This document shows, one piece after another, positions 9,297 to 18,016 of a stretch of DNA of 64,000 bases. Source of the DNA: Anaerocolumna aminovalerica (lineage in GTDB: Bacteria; Bacillota; Clostridia; Lachnospirales; Lachnospiraceae). The translations under genes were made by a program, and so were the position numbers. Within the stretch, counting starts at the first letter, position 1, and each line of letters begins with the position of its first letter. The stretch lies in NCBI RefSeq assembly GCF_900115365.1, contig NZ_FOWD01000003.1:1-64000 (forward strand), given 5' to 3'. The notes beneath the pieces are model-generated. The model saw only the letters and a program-made list of their open reading frames with translations. It did no database searches and was not told the origin of the DNA.

Positions 9297-11936
9297 ATGA
9301 AAATGAAAAAACGTAACATACTTTGGATGCTTTTCATTGCATTAACTTTGTTTTGCATACCATACACTACAGTATCAGCAGCATCTAATTTATCTTACTA
9401 TGATTATGGAACAAAGAAGAATGTTACTTATACCGATAAACAGGTAAAGTACTATTTAGATGGAAAAGGAATCAAAACCACTGCACCAGGAATTATCATT
9501 GATGGTACTTCCTTAGTATCTTTTCGAGATGTTTTTGTTAACTCGAATATAGGTGCTGAATTTGATTATTCCTCATCTAATGGTGTGGTAACATTAAAGT
9601 TAAATGGAACAACCATAAAGTTCACAGTTGGCAGTAAAACTGCTTACGTAAATGGCAAAAAAACCACCTTGTCCATTGCCCCTAGGAAAATAAAGATGAA
9701 ATCCGGCAGTTATGCGCAGATTTTTGTGCCTGCAAGATTTACAGCAGAGACATTAGGCTACAAATATGCTTATAATAGTGCAAATGGAACTGTTTCTATG
9801 ACCAGTCCAATGAAATTATATTATAATGGCAAAACAGTGGCTTACACCGGTACCATAGGATCTGTTTCCGTAGATGGCAAAGCGATTAATCTTGGAAAAA
9901 TGCCAAGCATTATAATAAATGACACCGCAATGGTTTATGCATATAAGGTATTTGGAAGTGCCCCAATCAGTGCAAAATATAACTACAATGAAAAAGAGGG
10001 AACTGTTACCTTATCCAAAAACGATGTTACGGTTAAACTGACACTTGGCAGTAAAACCGCTTACGTGAATGGAAAAGCCCATGGAATGGACACGGCGCCT
10101 CTTTTAGTTAAGAATTTAGATTCCGGTGCTGCCCATGTTATGGTTCCGGGAAGCTTTATATCATCCTATCTTGGATACAATTACAGATGGGACAGTACTC
10201 TAAAGAGATCCGTTATAACTTCACGTAAAGAAGAAAATAATAACAATGGAAAACCGGACGGACCAGAATTAGGTGGAGACGATTTTATACCGGAGGACAA
10301 AGTTTTCTTAGAGTGGAATCTTTTAGACGAATATCTTGATGATTATAAATTAATTGGTAACACTGCCAATAGAAAAGAGATAAAGTCAGATGAAAAGAAT
10401 ACTGCTAATATTTACTCGATTATCAAAGACAGTCAAAGTACAGCAACTACAGAAACTTACTCTATAATGTCTACAACACCCTTTGGAAATGTTACATCAA
10501 ATTTAAATGATCAAACCTTAACATTACATGTAAGTAATGCAAGTACTAATAATACCAGTTATGATTTAAAAGGTACTTATGTAGGCAATGCATCATCTGC
10601 ATATAATTATACCGATATCAGTACGGATGTAATATTAAATTTAAATCAAAAAAACATGGATTATTTCTTATCACTATCTGAAGATAAATGTACTTTAAAA
10701 GTAACGTTTTTCAAGAACTATTTATTTAAAGTTACAGCAGGAATAAAAGATGGTTATGATTATATTACGTTAACCGGTTTAAGTAAGCTGGATGTACAGC
10801 TGATAGAAAACAACTATCAGTTTATTTTACAGATAGCAAACGTTAATAACGGAATAGGAAACCAAAGTTTTGTAAACGAAACGGCAGAATCCCTCCATTC
10901 CTTAAGAAATGTGGATAGTCTCACAATAGACAGCAATACAGCACAGATTGTAATTGAAAAATCAGAGGATGCAACTTATGAAGTAACAGAAACGGATAAT
11001 GAGTATACAATTTCATTTAAAGAAAAACGTCCGGAAACAGTTCCTTCAAATGTAAGTATAATACAGTTTAAGATGCCGGAGAATGTACTTTTCTCTGAAA
11101 TCACTCACGAAGACCGTTATTATAACAATAAATTCTCTATTTATGTACCTGGTGACCAACGTTCTTTTTATGCTAATACATTCTATGGTTATCAGGATGG
11201 CAGAATTAAAAATATTTCACTTAATTATGATTCTAAAAATGATGTTACTGAGATTATTGTAAATACAACTAAATTACAAGGTTATAAATTAAAAGAGAAC
11301 AAAGGATACATAAATGTAACTGTTGGAGATCCAAAGGATATTTATAAAAATATTGTAGTTTTAGATGCAGGTCATGGTGGTACTGACCCAGGTGCTGTTC
11401 GTAAATTAAATGGTAAAACTATCAATGAAAAAGATGTAAACTTCTCCATTATTTACGATTACTGCAAAAAAATCTTTGATGCACCGGAATCTGAGATCAA
11501 AGCTTATTACTCAAGATATAATGATACAAAAGTTGATCTTTATGAACGTGCAGCATTCGCTAAAAAGGTAGGAGCTGATTTATTTATAAGCCTTCACATG
11601 AATGCAAACACTAAGACCACTGTTCGCGGAACAGAAATCTATTACTCCGATGCAAATAATTCAATGTCCAAAATGGGCTTAAACAGTCAAAAATTTGCTT
11701 CTATATTCTTGGATAATTTACCTAGTGCAGTAGGTACACAAAAAAGGAGTATTTTTGCTAAACAATATGTTGTTACCAAATACAATACGGTTCCTGCAAT
11801 TCTTATTGAATTAGGTTTTATGTCCAATACGAGCGATTTAACACTTATGACAAAAAGTTCCTTCCGTGAAAGTACCGCAGAAGCAATTTATGATATATTG
11901 CAAATGGTATTCACTACTTACCCTACAGGAAGATAA
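9297..11936 (+). CDS. Secreted N-acetylmuramoyl-L-alanine amidase (Amidase_3)
   Basis: This 879-residue exported enzyme has a signal peptide (about 1-29, cleavage after VSA). Two copper-amine-oxidase-N-like repeats follow (about 40-170 and 175-310, each with GSKTAYVNGK). Then comes a variable middle part, an AMIN-like region (about 570-685), and a C-terminal Amidase_3 domain from IVVLDAGHGG (about 697) to the end. Zinc and catalytic residues are visible: the histidine of DAGHGG, the glutamate of INEKD, the histidine of SLHMNAN and the glutamate of LIELGF. It cuts the bond between MurNAc and the stem peptide, leaving peptide-free glycan. The next gene is a GHL10-type hydrolase in the same direction. 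Confidence 0.9.
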   Translation: MKMKKRNILWMLFIALTLFCIPYTTVSAASNLSYYDYGTKKNVTYTDKQVKYYLDGKGIKTTAPGIIIDGTSLVSFRDVFVNSNIGAEFDYSSSNGVVTLKLNGTTIKFTVGSKTAYVNGKKTTLSIAPRKIKMKSGSYAQIFVPARFTAETLGYKYAYNSANGTVSMTSPMKLYYNGKTVAYTGTIGSVSVDGKAINLGKMPSIIINDTAMVYAYKVFGSAPISAKYNYNEKEGTVTLSKNDVTVKLTLGSKTAYVNGKAHGMDTAPLLVKNLDSGAAHVMVPGSFISSYLGYNYRWDSTLKRSVITSRKEENNNNGKPDGPELGGDDFIPEDKVFLEWNLLDEYLDDYKLIGNTANRKEIKSDEKNTANIYSIIKDSQSTATTETYSIMSTTPFGNVTSNLNDQTLTLHVSNASTNNTSYDLKGTYVGNASSAYNYTDISTDVILNLNQKNMDYFLSLSEDKCTLKVTFFKNYLFKVTAGIKDGYDYITLTGLSKLDVQLIENNYQFILQIANVNNGIGNQSFVNETAESLHSLRNVDSLTIDSNTAQIVIEKSEDATYEVTETDNEYTISFKEKRPETVPSNVSIIQFKMPENVLFSEITHEDRYYNNKFSIYVPGDQRSFYANTFYGYQDGRIKNISLNYDSKNDVTEIIVNTTKLQGYKLKENKGYINVTVGDPKDIYKNIVVLDAGHGGTDPGAVRKLNGKTINEKDVNFSIIYDYCKKIFDAPESEIKAYYSRYNDTKVDLYERAAFAKKVGADLFISLHMNANTKTTVRGTEIYYSDANNSMSKMGLNSQKFASIFLDNLPSAVGTQKRSIFAKQYVVTKYNTVPAILIELGFMSNTSDLTLMTKSSFRESTAEAIYDILQMVFTTYPTGR

Positions 11937-11944
11937 AAATTCAT

Positions 11945-11977
11945 ATTCCGTCTTTACTGACTTTGTAAAGACGGAAT
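11945..11977 (+). terminator. Intercistronic hairpin between amidase and hydrolase genes
   Basis: A perfect 13-bp stem (11945-11957 with 11965-11977) with a 7-nt loop lies between the two genes. There is no T run after it, so it may stabilise or attenuate the mRNA rather than fully terminate. Confidence 0.6.
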
Positions 11978-12011
11978 TGTCAAATAAACAGTTATTGAAA
12001 GGAAGGATATA

Positions 12012-14060
12012 ATGCAAAATAATTTAATGAAGTGGTTATATAAGGCAATTATTTGTACTGTACTTGGTATCGCCTTGTTTGGAACAACTTATGCCAGTGC
12101 AGCAACCGACACAAAAAAACCATCCATTACTTTGACGCCGGCCACAACAAAGCCTACCAAGGGTTCTGTAAAAGTGGCATTGCAAGTTAGTGATGCATCA
12201 AAATTAAAGAAAGTAAAATATAGATCTGGAAACAGAAATGCAAGTTACTTTAGTAAAGATGGTAAAGTAATAAATTTAAATTCCGATAACAAAGCTACGG
12301 TAAGTATTACTAGAAATGATACATATACTTTTTATGCAGAAGATATTCATGGTAATAAAACGACTAAGGAACTTGTAGTCTCTAACATTGATAAAACAGC
12401 TCCCGTTATTAACTATTCTTTAAGTACAACGGAACCTGTCAAATCTGGAATTAGTATATATGTAACTCCATCTGACAAAGAATCCGGTATAAAGGAGGTA
12501 CTCTATATGGCCGGAAAGAAGACTCTTTCTGACTTTAATACTCAGACAGATGCAGTTAAAACCGTTTCAATGGATGAAAAAGGAACAGCTGCTATAGACG
12601 TTTCAGCCAATGGAGAGTATTCTGTAGCTGTAACCGATAAAGCCGGCAATCAGGCTTTAGAAGTAATTAAAATAACTAATATTGATAAAACAGCACCTTC
12701 TTTAGATTTAACATATTCTGTAATGAATCAGAAAGCAACTGTAACCTGTAATGCTTCAGATAAATCAGGAATTAAGCGTGTTTTATATGTAAAAGGTGAT
12801 ATGTCAAATGTTAATAATCCTGATTGGAATACTAAAGGTATTAATATAACCGATTCTAAAGAGTTTAAAGTAGATTCTGCCGGTGTATACACAGTATTGG
12901 TTCAAGATAAGGCTGATAATAAAATTGCTAAAACTATTAATATTAAATTAGAGTTTAAAGCTGTTTGGATCTCTTATCTGGAATTCGCAGAATATGGTAA
13001 AGGCGGATTTACAAAAGAAAGTTTTGAAGCTGTAATAGATACTATGTTTGACAACGTAGTTGATATGAAAATGAATGCAGTAGTGGTACAAGTAAGACCT
13101 TTTGGAGATGCTATGTATAAATCCAATTATTTCCCATGGTCAAAATATATATCAGGAACACAAGGCGTTGATCCTGGATTTGATCCATTGAAATATATGG
13201 TAAAAGCGGCACATGACAGAGGATTGGAATTCCATGCATGGTTAAATCCATACCGTGTAACCACTGCAAGCACCGATTATAAAGCATTATCAAAAGACAA
13301 CCCTGCAAGAGTATGGTATGAGGACAAGGATAAATCCAATGACAGAAATGTATTGGCTTTTGGCGGTAATTTATATTATAATCCGGCTTCCAGTGAAGTT
13401 CGTCAGTTAATCTATAACGGCGTGAAAGAAATTGTAAGAAATTATGATGTAGACGGTATCCATTTTGATGATTATTTTTATCCTGTATTAGGAACCGGTC
13501 ATGAAAAAAAGTTTGACAATGTAGAATATGAAGAGTATGTTGTTCGTTGCGGTAAATACAACAAAAAACCTTTATCTATTGCAGACTGGAGAAGACAAAA
13601 CGTTAATGATCTGGTAAAGAATGTTTATAAATCAGTTAAAGATATCGACCCTACCGTAGAATTTGGTATCAGTCCGGGTGGATTTATCAATTCCTTATTT
13701 GCAGATAGCGGATATTATACTGATATTGCAACCTGGTTATCAAAAGACGGATATATTGATTATATTTGTCCGCAGATTTATTGGACCTTCTCTAACAGTT
13801 CCTATCCATATGATAAAACATTGGATAAATGGCTATCTTACAGAACCAGTTCATCTGTTAAGATGTATGTAGGTATTGCAAACTACAAAGCTGGATCCAG
13901 TTTAGAACCAGACTGGAAGAATGATAAGGATGTTTTAAGAAAACAGGTAGAGTATGGCAGAGGCACCGGATTGGTTGATGGTTATATGTTCTTTAGATAT
14001 GACTTCTTCTTTAATAAGGTGGCAAAACCGGGTAATGACAGATTGATAGAAATATTATAA
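12012..14060 (+). CDS. GHL10/DigH-like family-10-type glycosyl hydrolase, secreted
   Basis: This 682-residue protein has a signal peptide (about 1-31) and three Ig-like repeats (about 35-312, each with DKTAP or a similar phrase). A GHL10 (former DUF187, YngK/YddW-like) TIM-barrel domain runs from about 315. Motifs include AVWISYLEF, NAVVVQVRPFGDAMY, FHAWLNPYRV and DGIHFDDYFYP with the acidic pair expected in the active site. The E. coli member DigH (YddW) cuts peptide-free glycan strands made by amidases. Lying 75 bases after an amidase gene, this protein is a good candidate for the same job. The ATG follows GAAAGGAAGG. Substrate is inferred from family and neighbour. Confidence 0.8.
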   Translation: MQNNLMKWLYKAIICTVLGIALFGTTYASAATDTKKPSITLTPATTKPTKGSVKVALQVSDASKLKKVKYRSGNRNASYFSKDGKVINLNSDNKATVSITRNDTYTFYAEDIHGNKTTKELVVSNIDKTAPVINYSLSTTEPVKSGISIYVTPSDKESGIKEVLYMAGKKTLSDFNTQTDAVKTVSMDEKGTAAIDVSANGEYSVAVTDKAGNQALEVIKITNIDKTAPSLDLTYSVMNQKATVTCNASDKSGIKRVLYVKGDMSNVNNPDWNTKGINITDSKEFKVDSAGVYTVLVQDKADNKIAKTINIKLEFKAVWISYLEFAEYGKGGFTKESFEAVIDTMFDNVVDMKMNAVVVQVRPFGDAMYKSNYFPWSKYISGTQGVDPGFDPLKYMVKAAHDRGLEFHAWLNPYRVTTASTDYKALSKDNPARVWYEDKDKSNDRNVLAFGGNLYYNPASSEVRQLIYNGVKEIVRNYDVDGIHFDDYFYPVLGTGHEKKFDNVEYEEYVVRCGKYNKKPLSIADWRRQNVNDLVKNVYKSVKDIDPTVEFGISPGGFINSLFADSGYYTDIATWLSKDGYIDYICPQIYWTFSNSSYPYDKTLDKWLSYRTSSSVKMYVGIANYKAGSSLEPDWKNDKDVLRKQVEYGRGTGLVDGYMFFRYDFFFNKVAKPGNDRLIEIL

Positions 14061-14086
14061 TTTTAACTTGAATATGAATTAACACT

Positions 14087-14140
14087 ACAAGGAAGTTTCT
14101 TTCTGCTTAAAAAGCAAGGATGAACTTCCTTGTATTTTAT
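14087..14140 (+). terminator. Terminator after the cell-wall operon
   Basis: An 11-bp stem ACAAGGAAGTT/AACTTCCTTGT (14087-14097 with 14123-14133) is followed by ATTTTAT. The remaining gap to 14425 holds short hairpins near 14292-14307 and 14320-14345 but no gene. Confidence 0.75.
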
Positions 14141-14425
14141 ATAACTTTAATATTTCGGAATTAGCCCTATGAATAAGGTTAAGAAATATCTTTGTTTAAA
14201 TACTGGATTAAAAAATAAAATTTAATTATACGAGCATTTGTGATAATATAGATTTGTAATTAGTACATAAGAATAAATCTGTCCGTAAAGCCTCAACTAT
14301 AAGTTGAGATAAGAATTAAAGTAACTCAAGCATCAGTTGCTTTATTATAGAGATTTTATTCGGTATATTAGAATTATCCAATTGGAGAAACAAAATAAAA
14401 TTATTAATTTAAGGAGGATATTCTA

Positions 14426-15250
14426 ATGTTTAATACAACAGTCATTGGAAAGAAAATTGCACAATTAAGAAAAGAGAAAAATTTAACTCAAATGGAACTG
14501 GCTGATATTATGGGAGTCAGTTATCAGGCAGTTAGTAACTGGGAAAGGGGTAATTCCATGCCTGATATTTCAAAATTAACGGAATTAACGGTTACTTTAG
14601 GTGTTAGTATTGATGATTTATTAGACTATGAAAAGCCTGTTAAACTGGTAAAACATATTTTAGAAGGTACAGAAGATACCTATATTTATAATGATAATGT
14701 AACAGCTTCTTCTGTTGTTGAAATTGCACCTATATTAAAACCGGAACAAACTCAGAATATTTTAGAATCTATAATTAAAAAGAATCAAAATAACATTAGT
14801 ATTTCTGATATTATATCACTTGCACCGTTTTTAAATGAGGAGCTATTAGAATCCTATGTTAATAGGTTATCAGGTACCATATCTATGAAAGAAATGGCAG
14901 GATTATGTCCATTCTTAAGTTCAGAAAGAGTTGATAGATTAGCATTAAAAATAAATACAGGCAGCTTAAAAGAACTAACCTCTATAGCACCGTTTATGAG
15001 CGATGAAGGCCTAAATGAAGTTGTTAAAATGGTGGAAAATGAAAATATGCAAGATATCATACCCTTAGCACCGTATCTTAGTGAAGAAACTTTAGATACC
15101 CTGGCAATGAAAGCTTTTGAGTGTAATAATATGGACTTTCTACCGGCTTTGGCACCATACCTGTCAACAGAAATATTAAATAGGCTTGCAGAAGAAATTG
15201 TTAATCAAAATGGATTTAAAGCATTGAAATCCATAGCACCATATCTATAA
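14426..15250 (+). CDS. XRE-family regulator with C-terminal APYL repeats
   Basis: This 274-residue protein has an N-terminal XRE/Cro helix-turn-helix (about 8-62, IGKKIAQLRKEKNLTQMEL, SYQAVSNWERG). A linker follows, then a series of roughly 31-residue repeats from about 90 to the end. Each repeat carries a core like LAPFLNEELL, LCPFLSSERV, IAPFMSDEGL, LAPYLSEETL and LAPYLSTEIL. The repeats look like paired helices and could form a solenoid for ligand or protein binding. The protein ends exactly on a repeat core (SIAPYL). The ATG follows AAGGAGG. Targets are unknown. Confidence 0.8.
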   Translation: MFNTTVIGKKIAQLRKEKNLTQMELADIMGVSYQAVSNWERGNSMPDISKLTELTVTLGVSIDDLLDYEKPVKLVKHILEGTEDTYIYNDNVTASSVVEIAPILKPEQTQNILESIIKKNQNNISISDIISLAPFLNEELLESYVNRLSGTISMKEMAGLCPFLSSERVDRLALKINTGSLKELTSIAPFMSDEGLNEVVKMVENENMQDIIPLAPYLSEETLDTLAMKAFECNNMDFLPALAPYLSTEILNRLAEEIVNQNGFKALKSIAPYL

Positions 15251-15324
15251 AATAAGAAAGACAATTATAAAATTTTAGCCTATAAAACGAAGAATCTCAT
15301 ATCTTAAAGTGAGATCTATAAACC

Positions 15325-15368
15325 AAAACTGTCATTCTAAAGCAAAAATCATTCAGAATGACAGTTTT
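15325..15368. terminator. Bidirectional terminator between the XRE and VOC genes
   Basis: A perfect 14-bp stem (15325-15338 with 15355-15368) with A-rich start and T-rich end separates two convergent genes. Confidence 0.85.
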
Positions 15369-15397
15369 TATTTTGCCGTCGCATGAAAAGCAATTTT

Positions 15398-15757
15398 TTA
15401 CTTTTGTTCAATTAACTGAATTGTATATCCATCCGGGTCTTGAACAAAAAAGAAGCGTATATGGGGGTTAGGTGATACAGGGCCAGTCACTCTATAACCC
15501 ATATTCTTTAATTCGTCAATAAGTTTTTCTAAATTGTCGGTTTCCAGCCCGATTGATACGCCGTTACCCGGGTTTTCTATTCGAGCATTTGGTTCAAATA
15601 TCAACTCAATCTTTGTCCCGTCAGCCTCTCCAAGCATGACAATTTGGTGGTTCTCATCGCCAAACCTCGCTGAAATATTAAGTTTTAGCACCTTTGTATA
15701 AAAATACAAGCTCTTTTCTAAATCCCTTACATTAAGCGTAACCCAGTTTAGTTTCAT
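15398..15757 (-). CDS. VOC-family (glyoxalase/dioxygenase superfamily) protein
   Basis: This 119-residue protein has the paired beta-alpha-beta-beta-beta modules of the vicinal oxygen chelate fold. The first module starts LNWVTLNVRDLEKSLYFY and the second has GLETDNLEKLIDEL and FFVQDPDGYTIQLIEQ. The DPDGY and final glutamate region is the usual metal-ligand site. The start at MKLNW is chosen because AAGGAG lies 10 bases before it. A longer frame starting at 15814 has no such site. Function could be lyase, antibiotic binding or thiol transferase; the sequence does not decide. Confidence 0.8.
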   Translation of the reverse strand: MKLNWVTLNVRDLEKSLYFYTKVLKLNISARFGDENHQIVMLGEADGTKIELIFEPNARIENPGNGVSIGLETDNLEKLIDELKNMGYRVTGPVSPNPHIRFFFVQDPDGYTIQLIEQK

Positions 15758-16146
15758 AATTGAATGCACTCCTTTTTGAAATATTTCTAAAAATATCGCT
15801 GGCTGATGAGCCAAAAATGGCTACATATTGCACCTTTGCCAAAAAAATTGTATTTGGACATACCATGTAATATTATTATAATATAAAATAAGGTTTTTGC
15901 AATAAATATCATCTTTCACAATTGAAAAACGAACATAGGTTTACTATAATATATTCTAGTGCTACCGATATGGCGGGAGCCTATCCCTTTTAGCACCTGA
16001 ATTCCATCAAAAATTTAAACATTTAGCATAGAAATCATCAAACATTAAAATCATCCTATGATAATTTTTCTGAGAAAATCTTTACAAAAAGGAGGGATGA
16101 ATTGTGGTATGGTTTTGATAAATCATTATTTACAAGGAGGATAATT
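15758..16146. other. Gap with a bulged hairpin before yaaA
   Basis: GTGCTA (15959-15964) pairs with TAGCAC (15991-15996). Inside it GATATGGC can pair with GCCTATC across a GGGA loop. This small structured element is not followed by a T run. Two ribosome binding sites occur near the downstream gene, AAAGGAGGG at 16087-16095 and AAGGAGG at 16134-16140. Confidence 0.4.
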
Positions 16147-16887
16147 GTGAAAGTTATAATATCACCTGCAAAAAACATGAGAGTTATTCCCAAAGAAGAT
16201 CTGACTCTAACAAATCCAAAGTATATAAAACAAGCAAAATATTTAATAAGTATATTAAAGGAATATTCCCCTTTTGAATTAGAAAGTCTGATGGGTATTA
16301 ATCCTAAACTGGCAATGGGGACTTTTGTGGATTTTCAAAGCTGGTCTGAAAAAAAGCATGAAACTCCAGCACTACTTGCATACCATGGATTACAATATAT
16401 GAATGTGGCTCCGGATACCTTTTCAAGAGAGGACTTTGATTTTGCAGGAGAAACAGTTCGGATCTTAAGCGGTTTATATGGCATGGTGAAAGCTTCTGAT
16501 AAAGTTTATCCATATCGTTTAGAAATGCAATGCAAACTTGATATAAGCGGTAAAAATCTATATGGTTTTTGGGGCGATACTCTATATAAAGAGTTGTTTC
16601 AGAGTCAGGAGATTATAATAAATCTGGCCTCCAAGGAATATTCCAGCGTAATAGAGCCTTATTTATTACCCTTTGATAGAATGATTACCTGTGATTTTAA
16701 AGTAATGAAAGGTGGTAAGCTGAGAACTCTAGCTACAGAAGCCAAGATGGCTAGAGGTCAGATGGTAAGATACATAATTAAAAACCGTATCAACAATCCG
16801 GAGGATTTGAAAGGGTTTTCTTGGAATGACTATTATTTTGAAACCTTAGAATCTATGGAGAATAGATATACTTTTATTAAGAATTAG
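16147..16887 (+). CDS. yaaA: Peroxide-stress protein YaaA (UPF0246)
   Basis: This 246-residue cytoplasmic protein is of the YaaA/DUF328 family, which in E. coli lowers intracellular free iron and DNA damage during peroxide stress. The N-terminus VKVIISPAKNM is the family hallmark, followed by LAYHGLQY, ILSGLYGMV, YPYRLEM and the C-terminal ARGQMVRYII. The GTG start at 16147 follows AAGGAGG by 6 bases. An upstream in-frame ATG (16102) would add 15 residues not typical of the family. It converges with the PPC-domain gene, with a long hairpin between them. Confidence 0.9.
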   Translation: MKVIISPAKNMRVIPKEDLTLTNPKYIKQAKYLISILKEYSPFELESLMGINPKLAMGTFVDFQSWSEKKHETPALLAYHGLQYMNVAPDTFSREDFDFAGETVRILSGLYGMVKASDKVYPYRLEMQCKLDISGKNLYGFWGDTLYKELFQSQEIIINLASKEYSSVIEPYLLPFDRMITCDFKVMKGGKLRTLATEAKMARGQMVRYIIKNRINNPEDLKGFSWNDYYFETLESMENRYTFIKN

Positions 16888-17011
16888 TCTGAATAATAGA
16901 AGTTAAACACTATTGGCGAAGACATTAAGAAGAAAAAAATGAAACAGGATTTTATATTGACTTTCTGCTTCACTATACTAGGCTGATATTATATTGCAAA
17001 TTAAGTTACAT

Positions 17012-17080
17012 AATAGACTGTCTCTCTGGGAGTGTAAATTCATCGAAACTAAATTTACACTCCCAGAGAGACAGTCTATT
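17012..17080. repeat. 29-bp perfect inverted repeat between convergent genes
   Basis: The arms 17012-17040 and 17052-17080 are exact reverse complements with an 11-nt loop. An outer 8-bp pair, AGGCTGAT (16980-16987) and ATCAGCCT (17088-17095), encloses them. It may serve as a bidirectional terminator, but it is longer than usual and has no T run, so it could also be a small palindromic mobile element. Confidence 0.7.
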
Positions 17081-17110
17081 GTGTTACATCAGCCTTTTCC
17101 TGGCTATCAA

Positions 17111-17539
17111 TTACATATTGAATTTCATTAAGTTAAGACCGATTTCTTCGCTAAATTCTCTTCCTACTTTTCCGGGAATAACAGTGATAAAGATTTCACC
17201 GGTAGCGCCGATTACCGCTTTATTTAAGTGACCGCCATAGTTTTCATTTGTTTCGGTATTTCCTATGGTAATGTGCAAATGAAGATATGGCTTTTCATTC
17301 ATTCGGGTGATGTTACCGGTTAAAGAAGTAACTTCGTAATCACCTTTACATTCTTTACTATAATAGGTTTTTTCTTCGGTATCGAACATTCCGATAGTTA
17401 CATCATTGACTGCACCAAGTCCGCTTACTACGCCTAAATGAATATCCTCATCTATGCATAATTTTTCTAAAGAAGATAATATTTCCTCTCCTTTATCAAT
17501 TCTTGCAACAATAGTGTTCTCAAATCTCTTATATTCCAT
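17111..17539 (-). CDS. PPC-domain (DUF296) DNA-binding protein
   Basis: This 142-residue protein covers one PPC (plant and prokaryote conserved) domain from end to end. Landmarks are GVVSGLGAVNDVTIG, the histidine-rich strand LHLHITIG and GGHLNKAVIGATGEIFI. Bacterial PPC proteins form trimers, and the histidines may hold a metal. They are often called DNA-binding by similarity to AT-hook PPC proteins, but there is no AT-hook here. It is a single gene; the start is preceded by AAAGGTGAT. Confidence 0.85.
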   Translation of the reverse strand: MEYKRFENTIVARIDKGEEILSSLEKLCIDEDIHLGVVSGLGAVNDVTIGMFDTEEKTYYSKECKGDYEVTSLTGNITRMNEKPYLHLHITIGNTETNENYGGHLNKAVIGATGEIFITVIPGKVGREFSEEIGLNLMKFNM

Positions 17540-17663
17540 ATAATCACCTTTCCCTTTATGTATTTTTATTTTTTACTGATGCTTTAGAAACTTTCCTTAT
17601 CTGATATTATACCATGTATTTTTGAATTAAAAAACATTTTACAATAAATAAAAAGTAACATTA

Positions 17664-17945
17664 GTGAATAAAGCTATGAATCCAGGCGGACCATTTGGAG
17701 CTAGATGGCTTGGATTAAATGCTCCAAATGGAGATTATGGTATTCATGGCACTAATAATCCAAGCTCAATTGGTAAAGATATTTCCAATGGATGTATTCG
17801 AATATACAATAATAATGTAATAGAACTTTATAATTTAGTACAGATAGGTACACGGCTAAAATTATATAAAGTTAACTTTTTAATTATGTCATTAACGTCT
17901 AGTGCCAAATTAATATTACTTCAAGTTGTAAATAGTCTGTCTTAG
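17664..17945 (+). pseudogene. L,D-transpeptidase (YkuD) C-terminal fragment
   Basis: The frame contains the catalytic end of a YkuD L,D-transpeptidase. [12 protein letters not shown] is followed by [14 protein letters not shown] and the active-site motif SNGCIRI with the nucleophilic cysteine. The N-terminal half of the domain and any signal peptide are missing. The last ~25 residues are unrelated and hydrophobic. It begins with a GTG lacking a ribosome binding site. This is most likely a remnant left beside the PTS operon, and the mtlA promoter candidate lies at its 3' end. Confidence 0.75.
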
Positions 17946-17955
17946 CTAGTATAAT
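17926..17955 (+). promoter_or_regulatory. Candidate promoter of the hexitol PTS operon
   Basis: TTGTAA (17926-17931) and TATAAT (17950-17955) are spaced by 18 bases, about 60 bases before the mtlA start. The -10 is a perfect consensus match. Confidence 0.5.
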
Positions 17956-18016
17956 GAAAACATGAAGAGGATTGGCCGATCGTTTCTTCGGAATAAATCA
18001 GAAGAGAGGGTATGTA

